Shown here: piece after piece, positions 60,447 through 64,000 of the stretch
Numbering within the stretch: the stretch's first letter is position 1
Layout: the number at the start of each line of letters is the position of its first letter
Source of the DNA: Phycisphaerales bacterium
GTDB taxonomy: Bacteria; Planctomycetota; Phycisphaerae; Phycisphaerales; UBA1924
Reading direction: 5' to 3'
NCBI GenBank assembly: GCA_016709445.1
Contig: JADJMV010000011.1
Span: 163,752-227,751 of the forward strand
DNA length: 64,000 nucleotides
Notes under the pieces: model-generated
What the model was told of the DNA's origin: nothing
Seen by the model: only the letters and a program-made list of their open reading frames with translations
Database searches by the model: none
Made by a program: the position numbers and the translations under genes

Positions 60447-60588
60447 TTCGAATGTGCAGTGATCTTGGATAGGTATAAACACGCAATCACGGCCCAGTGA
60501 CTATTTCCAGCCAGAGCAGCCCGGGAAAGCACTGTCCACCCGCGTCCTGCTCCCGAGCACGCTAAGGTTTCGTTGATCCCCATCGAGC

Positions 60589-61545
60589 ATGGTCGCCTGC
60601 CTATCCATCCTCCCGGACCCACCCCCACCCCCCACCGCGATCGGGCTGATCGCCGGCGGCGGGCGCCTACCCATCCTCGTGGCCGAGGGGCTGCGGGCCT
60701 CGGGGCATCCGGTGCATGGCCTTGGATTGGTTGGCCAGTACGAGCCGGAACTGCCCGGGTTGTGCGACAGCTTCCGCGACGTGGGCCTTCTCCGCGTCGG
60801 CAGTTGGGGGCGGCTCCTCGGACGCATGGGGGTCCGCCACGCGGTGATGGTCGGGCGGGTGGACAAGGCCAAGATCATGCACGATCCGCTCCGGCTAGTC
60901 CGGAATATCCCGGATGTGCGGACCGCCGTTGCATGGTTCCGGCATTTGCGTCATGATCGGCGGTCCAGCGCGGTGCTCACCGCCATAGCTGATGAATTGG
61001 AGCGTTGCGGCGTGTCCCTGATCGACTCGACAGCTCCCATCCCCGACCACCTCGCGACGGCCGGCGTCATGACCAGGACGCAGCCCAACGCGCTGCAGCG
61101 GTCGGATGCGGAATTCGTCTGGCCCCTCCTCGCCGAGCTCCTTCGCCTCGACATCGGCCAATCCATCGCGGTCCGAGAGCGCGATGTGATCGCCGTCGAG
61201 GCGGTCGAGGGGACCGATCGGATGATCGAGCGGGTGAGCGTGGTCTGCCGAGCCAAGGGCTGGACCCTCTGCAAGGGGGCCCGTGCGGGGCACGACCGGC
61301 GGTCGGACGTGCCGACCGTGGGCATCCAGACGATCGAGAACCTGGCCCGCCACGGCGGCGGGTGTCTCGCGGTCGCCGCGGGCGACGTCATCATGCTCGA
61401 CCGCGATCAGATGCTGGAGCGTGCCGACCAGCTCGGCATCGCCGTGATGGGTGTTCCCGTCGCGCAGCCCTCGGTCCGACGCGAGGCCTCCTCCGGCATC
61501 TTCGTGGTGCCCTCCGGCTCGGCCCCGAACGACAGAGACGAGTAG
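60589..61545 (+). CDS. lpxI: UDP-2,3-diacylglucosamine diphosphatase LpxI
   Basis: LpxI hydrolyses UDP-2,3-diacylglucosamine to lipid X and UMP in lipid A synthesis; it replaces LpxH in many bacteria. The 318-residue protein has the family pattern: IGLIAGGGRLPILVAEGLRA, VGLLRVGSWGRLLGRMGVRH, VMVGRVDKAKIMHDP and the C-terminal domain with IGQSIAVRERDVIAVEAVEG TDRMIER, KGARAGHDRRSDVPTVGIQT. The Asp in the TDRMI segment is near the known catalytic region. The ATG at 60589 gives a proline-rich start of about 17 residues before the first strand. Together with kdsD it supports LPS synthesis. The methyltransferase gene starts 12 bases past its stop. Confidence 0.92.
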   Translation: MVACLSILPDPPPPPTAIGLIAGGGRLPILVAEGLRASGHPVHGLGLVGQYEPELPGLCDSFRDVGLLRVGSWGRLLGRMGVRHAVMVGRVDKAKIMHDPLRLVRNIPDVRTAVAWFRHLRHDRRSSAVLTAIADELERCGVSLIDSTAPIPDHLATAGVMTRTQPNALQRSDAEFVWPLLAELLRLDIGQSIAVRERDVIAVEAVEGTDRMIERVSVVCRAKGWTLCKGARAGHDRRSDVPTVGIQTIENLARHGGGCLAVAAGDVIMLDRDQMLERADQLGIAVMGVPVAQPSVRREASSGIFVVPSGSAPNDRDE

Positions 61546-61556
61546 GCGCCCGGCGC

Positions 61557-62163
61557 ATGCCCGACGAATGCCCCTACGTCAGCCGCGGCGGCCTCAAGCT
61601 CCGCCACGCGCTCGACGCTTTCGCCCTCAACCCCACCGGCCTCATCTGCGCCGACCTCGGCTGCTCCACCGGCGGCTTCACCGACTGCCTGCTCCAGGCC
61701 GGGGCCGGCCGCGTCTTCGCCGTCGATACCGCCTACGGCGAGTTCGCCTGGAAGCTCCGCAACGACCCCCGCGTCACGCTGCTCGAGCGCAGCAACGCCC
61801 TCCACACCGAGCCCCCGCCCGACGCGGGCGCGGGGGTGGACCTCGTCGTGATCGACCTCGGCTGGACACGCCAGGACAAGGCCATCCCCGCCGCCCTCCG
61901 CTGGCTCAAGCCGACCGGCCGCATCATCACGCTCATCAAGCCCCACTACGAATCGCCGAACCGGACCGGCGCCAAGCTCGGCAAGGGCGCGGCCATGAGC
62001 GAGGCCGAGGCCGAAGCGGTGGCCGCACGCGTGGCCTCGGAGCTGCCGGCACTCGGCGTGCGTCCGCTCGGACTCACCAGGAGCCCCATCCTCGGCGGCA
62101 AGGCCGGCAAGGGCGCCGCCAAGGGCAACGTGGAGTTTCCTGGCACTGCTCGAGCGATCGTGA
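61557..62163 (+). CDS. TlyA/FtsJ-like rRNA methyltransferase, apparent frameshift near the end
   Basis: The protein resembles TlyA-type 2'-O-methyltransferases: YVSRGGLKLRHALDAF, the SAM motif ADLGCSTGGFTDCLLQAGA, VFAVDTAYGEFAWKLRNDPR, VDLVVIDLGWTRQDKAIP and ILGGKAGKGAAKGNVEF. TlyA methylates 16S and 23S rRNA. The N-terminal S4 RNA-binding domain of TlyA is absent here. After NVEF the frame runs on without family features across the next gene. Removing one T from the TTT at 62136-62138 gives LALLERS and a stop at 62163, which fits the family and leaves 23 bases to the convergent membrane protein gene. The ATG at 61557 lies 12 bases past lpxI. Confidence 0.8.
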
Positions 62164-62186
62164 ACAGGGCCCGCCGCCCCCCGCGC

Positions 62187-62528
62187 TCAGCCGTGGCGCC
62201 GACCCCGCACGTCAAGCACCCCGTCGCTCAACGCGAGCAGCCCGGTGATCGCCAGCACGATCGCCATGAGCGTGAAGTGCACCCGGAACTGCATCACACC
62301 CGCCAACGCCAGCAGTCCCGCGCACGCGGTGAATGGACGAATCCGCGCGGGCGGCAGCGTGCCCAGCACGATGGCCGCGACCACGGCGCCGTTGACCCAG
62401 ACCTCGACCGGTCGCCACACGAACTGCCACACCAAGGCATAGCCGACGATCCAGATCAGACAGCTCGCGAGCCGCCGCGAGAGCGGATCCGCCGCGCCGC
62501 GATGACTGAGACTGTCCTGTTCGCTCAT
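62187..62528 (-). CDS. Small membrane protein, unknown function
   Basis: The 113-residue product has about three to four hydrophobic segments: LASCLIWIVGYALVWQFVW, GAVVAAIVLGTLPPA, FTACAGLLALAGVMQF and TLMAIVLAITGLLALSDGVL. It starts with a polar MSEQDSLSHRG and ends in a basic VRGRRHG. The arrangement suggests an inner-membrane protein. I do not recognise the family. It converges with the methyltransferase gene. No operon partner is seen on its strand; upstream is non-coding sequence. Confidence 0.6.
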   Translation of the reverse strand: MSEQDSLSHRGAADPLSRRLASCLIWIVGYALVWQFVWRPVEVWVNGAVVAAIVLGTLPPARIRPFTACAGLLALAGVMQFRVHFTLMAIVLAITGLLALSDGVLDVRGRRHG

Positions 62529-62674
62529 GGCGCCCCCTTCCGAGCGTGCGTCGCGCCAGAATACCCGAGAACCCCGGGAGCCCGCTCAGCCTCCGTCCCG
62601 ACCCTGCTGTAGCAGCCAAGCCGATACCCCGACCGCGGCACGCGACGGCCCGGGCGGGGTTGAAGGCCGGATTT

Positions 62675-62735
62675 CACCGCCGAGAACGCCGAGAGCGCGG
62701 AGGAAAGCAGTTTTAACACAGACAGAGGCACAGAG
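62675..62735. repeat. Dispersed 'CACCGCCGAG' type repeat
   Basis: CACCGCCGAGAACGCC at 62675 is repeated with one to three changes at 63935 (CACCGCTGAGGACGCG) and 63985 (CACCGCCGAGGACGCC). A short purine-rich run with two CAGAGG copies follows the first. Such GAG-rich repeats are commonly scattered between genes in large bacterial genomes. Confidence 0.5.
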
Positions 62736-62772
62736 GAAGGCAGCCTGTGTCGCTCCGCGGCGCAAGACGAAG

Positions 62773-62804
62773 GCGGCGCGGCACCCCAAAGGGCCCCGCG
62801 CCGC
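62773..62804 (-). terminator. Hairpin after the FN3 gene, possible terminator
   Basis: GCGGCGCGG and CCGCGCCGC form a perfect nine-base stem with a 14-base loop, 39 bases past the stop of the FN3 gene on the minus strand. The exit sequence CTTCGTCTTG is only weakly T-rich, so termination would be partial or of another type. Confidence 0.45.
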
Positions 62805-62843
62805 GTGTGACTTCATATGCTGCTTTGCTGCCTTGCTGCGTTC

Positions 62844-63516
62844 CTACGCCGCCAGGCTCAGCCCGCCCTCGCCCTCCTGCACCGTCGCGCTCGTGCCGAA
62901 CAGCACGGTGAACTGGGCCGGGCTGCCCCGCAGCGTCGAGCGGACGGCGGTAATCTGGTAGGTCAGCGGCCCCGAGTTCGCCGGGACGGTCTCATCCAGG
63001 AACTTCTTCACGCCCACGCTCTCGACATAGGTCATCGGCCCACCCGCGTCGCTCCGCAGGATCTCGTACACCGTGCCCCCGGCCCCCGCCGGGTTGTTGC
63101 ACTTCCAGGCCAGCTCCACCGACCCGTCCTGCCGCAGCCCGACGCGGAAGTCGAAGGGCGTCCCGGGCGGCGGCACCGTGCCCCCCTGCGCCGGCGGCGG
63201 GATCTGGGCCAGCACGTACACGTTGGGGTCGTCGGTCGTCTGGGCGAAGTTCTTGATCGTGTCGATCATGTCGCTGCCGTCCCGGCGCGCTGTGCATCAG
63301 GTCGACCTTCTCGTAGAAGTTCTGCGTCGCGGCCTTGGCGGCGTCGCGGGCCGCGAGCATCGCGTTGTACGCCACCCGCGCCGCCCCGGTCGCGGTGGTC
63401 AGCGCCGTCACGTCGGCGACGACGAGCCCGATCGCCACCGCGTTCGTGCTCCACGGCAGGATGTGCGCCTCGTAGAACTGGACCTTCCCGATTCGTGAAC
63501 CCGGCACGATGCCCAT
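62844..63516 (-). CDS. FN3-domain protein, apparent frameshift in the middle
   Basis: The first frame (ATG at 63516) gives GIVPGSRIGKVQFYEAHILP, a helical region (ALTTATGAARVAYNAMLAAR, AAKAATQNFYEKVDLMHSA) and then loses coding sense. The second frame (to 62844) continues with DMIDTIKNFAQTTDDPNVYV, a proline-rich linker, and a fibronectin type III-like domain (FDFRVGLRQDGSVELAWKCN, VYEILRSDAGGPMTYVESVG, TYQITAVRSTLRG). One extra base at about 63283-63286 explains the break, giving a protein of about 223 residues. It has no signal peptide that I can see. Similar helical-plus-FN3 proteins seem frequent in planctomycetes, from memory. Confidence 0.7.
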
Positions 63517-63794
63517 GGTGTGTCTCCCGGCGGCGCGATGGCCGCGTGGCGACGGCGCGGCCGGCCGCACGCGCAGCCGCCCCGCCCCGTCCGTTCCCGG
63601 CCAAGCACGAATCGCCGGTCCCCGCGGCCGACAGGACCAACCCGCCCGCCGCAGCGGCCAGGTGGTCGGCGCGATCCTCAGACCTCCACCCCGATCCCCA
63701 AGACCCGCCGAAAAACGGGGCTTTCCTCCACTCGATCGGCTCCGCGCCCCCGCTGCCGGTCCCCGCGCTGCACAAAGTTGAGCCATTGTCGGTC

Positions 63795-63878
63795 ACCGAC
63801 AACGCCCGCGCGACGACCGACAACGGTCGTGCGGCCGCCGACAACGGCTCAACGGCAACCGACAACGGTCGTGCGCTG
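63795..63878. repeat. Four imperfect 21-base tandem repeats
   Basis: Four 21-base units begin with ACCGACAACG or GCCGACAACG at 63795, 63816, 63837 and 63858. Units 2 and 4 share ACCGACAACGGTCGTGCG. A 21-base period keeps frame, so it would give a seven-residue repeat (TDNGRAx) if translated. A flanking inverted copy (CATTGTCGGT at 63784) adds local hairpin potential. Confidence 0.75.
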
Positions 63879-63934
63879 ACCGCTCGCTGTCGCACGGGCC
63901 CCGCACGCGGCCCGGCGAAGGCGGAAAGGCAGTT

Positions 63935-64000
63935 CACCGCTGAGGACGCGGAGTTTCGCGGAGTGAAACCAGGCGAAGAGCGTGCACCGCCGAGGACGCC
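63935..64000. repeat. Two further copies of the dispersed repeat
   Basis: CACCGCTGAGGACGCG at 63935 and CACCGCCGAGGACGCC at 63985 are 50 bases apart; the second runs into the window edge. They match the copy at 62675. The intervening bases contain GCGGAG-like words. Confidence 0.5.

Larger units (their letters stand above)
62529..62843. other. Intergenic region without a gene
   Basis: These 315 bases hold no supported gene. They contain an interspersed-type repeat (62675-62735), a stable hairpin (62773-62804) close to the end of the FN3 gene, and the upstream region of the small membrane protein. Confidence 0.6.
63517..64000. other. Non-coding right end with repeats
   Basis: No gene is supported in these 484 bases. 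The first part is the upstream region of the FN3 gene. It is followed by a 21-base tandem repeat (63795-63878) and two copies of the dispersed CACCGC-type repeat near the window edge. One plus-strand frame stays open through the tandem repeat to the edge, but has no start signal or domain. Confidence 0.55.

Noticed and set aside
60429..60482. A longer start (60482) for the zinc-ribbon protein
   Set aside because: It would translate through the palindrome and AT-rich promoter-like region, and the added residues do not look coding.
62190..62612. A continuation of the methyltransferase to 62612
   Set aside because: The sequence after 62140 in that frame is Arg/His/Gln-rich shadow of the minus-strand membrane protein gene; the one-base correction gives a natural end at 62163.
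63795..63878. CRISPR array
   Set aside because: The units are contiguous 21-base repeats without spacers, and no cas gene is present.

Overview
The window is a GC-rich bacterial chromosome segment that most resembles a motile planctomycete, probably of class Phycisphaerae. The signs are a PEP-CTERM type C-terminus, several small proteins of a planctomycete character (zinc-ribbon, FN3 and RDD proteins), Gram-negative outer-membrane genes (lpxI, kdsD, LptC/OstA-like), and a flagellar system with FlhF/FlhG and sigma-54 control. The taxonomic placement is inference from gene content; no rRNA or tRNA gene was seen.

Layout. 1-6.7 kb: mixed accessory genes (GH43-like hydrolase running off the left edge, GNAT acetyltransferase, deaminase, PEP-CTERM protein, polytopic membrane protein, queG, TIM-barrel protein, a small lipoprotein). 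6.7-8.9 kb: kynA-kynU tryptophan catabolism pair. 8.9-13 kb: histidine kinase, cold-shock protein, and the rpsO-pnp pair with terminators and a structured pnp leader. 13.3-19.8 kb: aminotransferase, scpA, kdsD and a 1038-residue LptC/OstA-like protein. 19.9-26.5 kb: a lone nuoC, TolB-like and CsgG-like lipoproteins, an xerC/D recombinase, a secreted protein and folK.

26.5-54.5 kb is one long minus-strand flagellar locus. In transcription order it runs flgN-like, flrB, flrC, [sigma-54 promoter], flgB, flgC, fliE, fliF, fliG, fliH, fliI, fliJ, motE-like, fliK, flgD, a hook-operon protein, flgE, flbD, motA, motB, fliL, [terminator], fliN, fliO, fliP, fliQ, fliR, flhB, flhA, flhF, flhG, a small membrane protein, and fliA. 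Many junctions are overlapping stop/start pairs. The two-component pair flrB/flrC sits just upstream of a good -24/-12 element in front of flgB. fliM, flagellin, flgF/G, flgK/L, flgM and rpoN are not in the window. Four further minus-strand genes (54.5-60.2 kb: TPR, RDD, lipoprotein, hypothetical) lie directly upstream and read towards the flagellar genes. 60.2-64 kb: zinc-ribbon protein, lpxI, a TlyA/FtsJ-like methyltransferase, a small membrane protein, an FN3 protein, then repeat-bearing non-coding DNA.

Six otherwise normal genes carry a single apparent one-base frameshift (GNAT, histidine kinase, fliF, flrB, methyltransferase, FN3 protein), mostly in or beside short homopolymers. pnp also has an in-frame TAG between its KH and S1 domains. 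In each case the other frame continues the family sequence exactly, so uncorrected assembly errors are as likely as real decay. These genes are given across the break.
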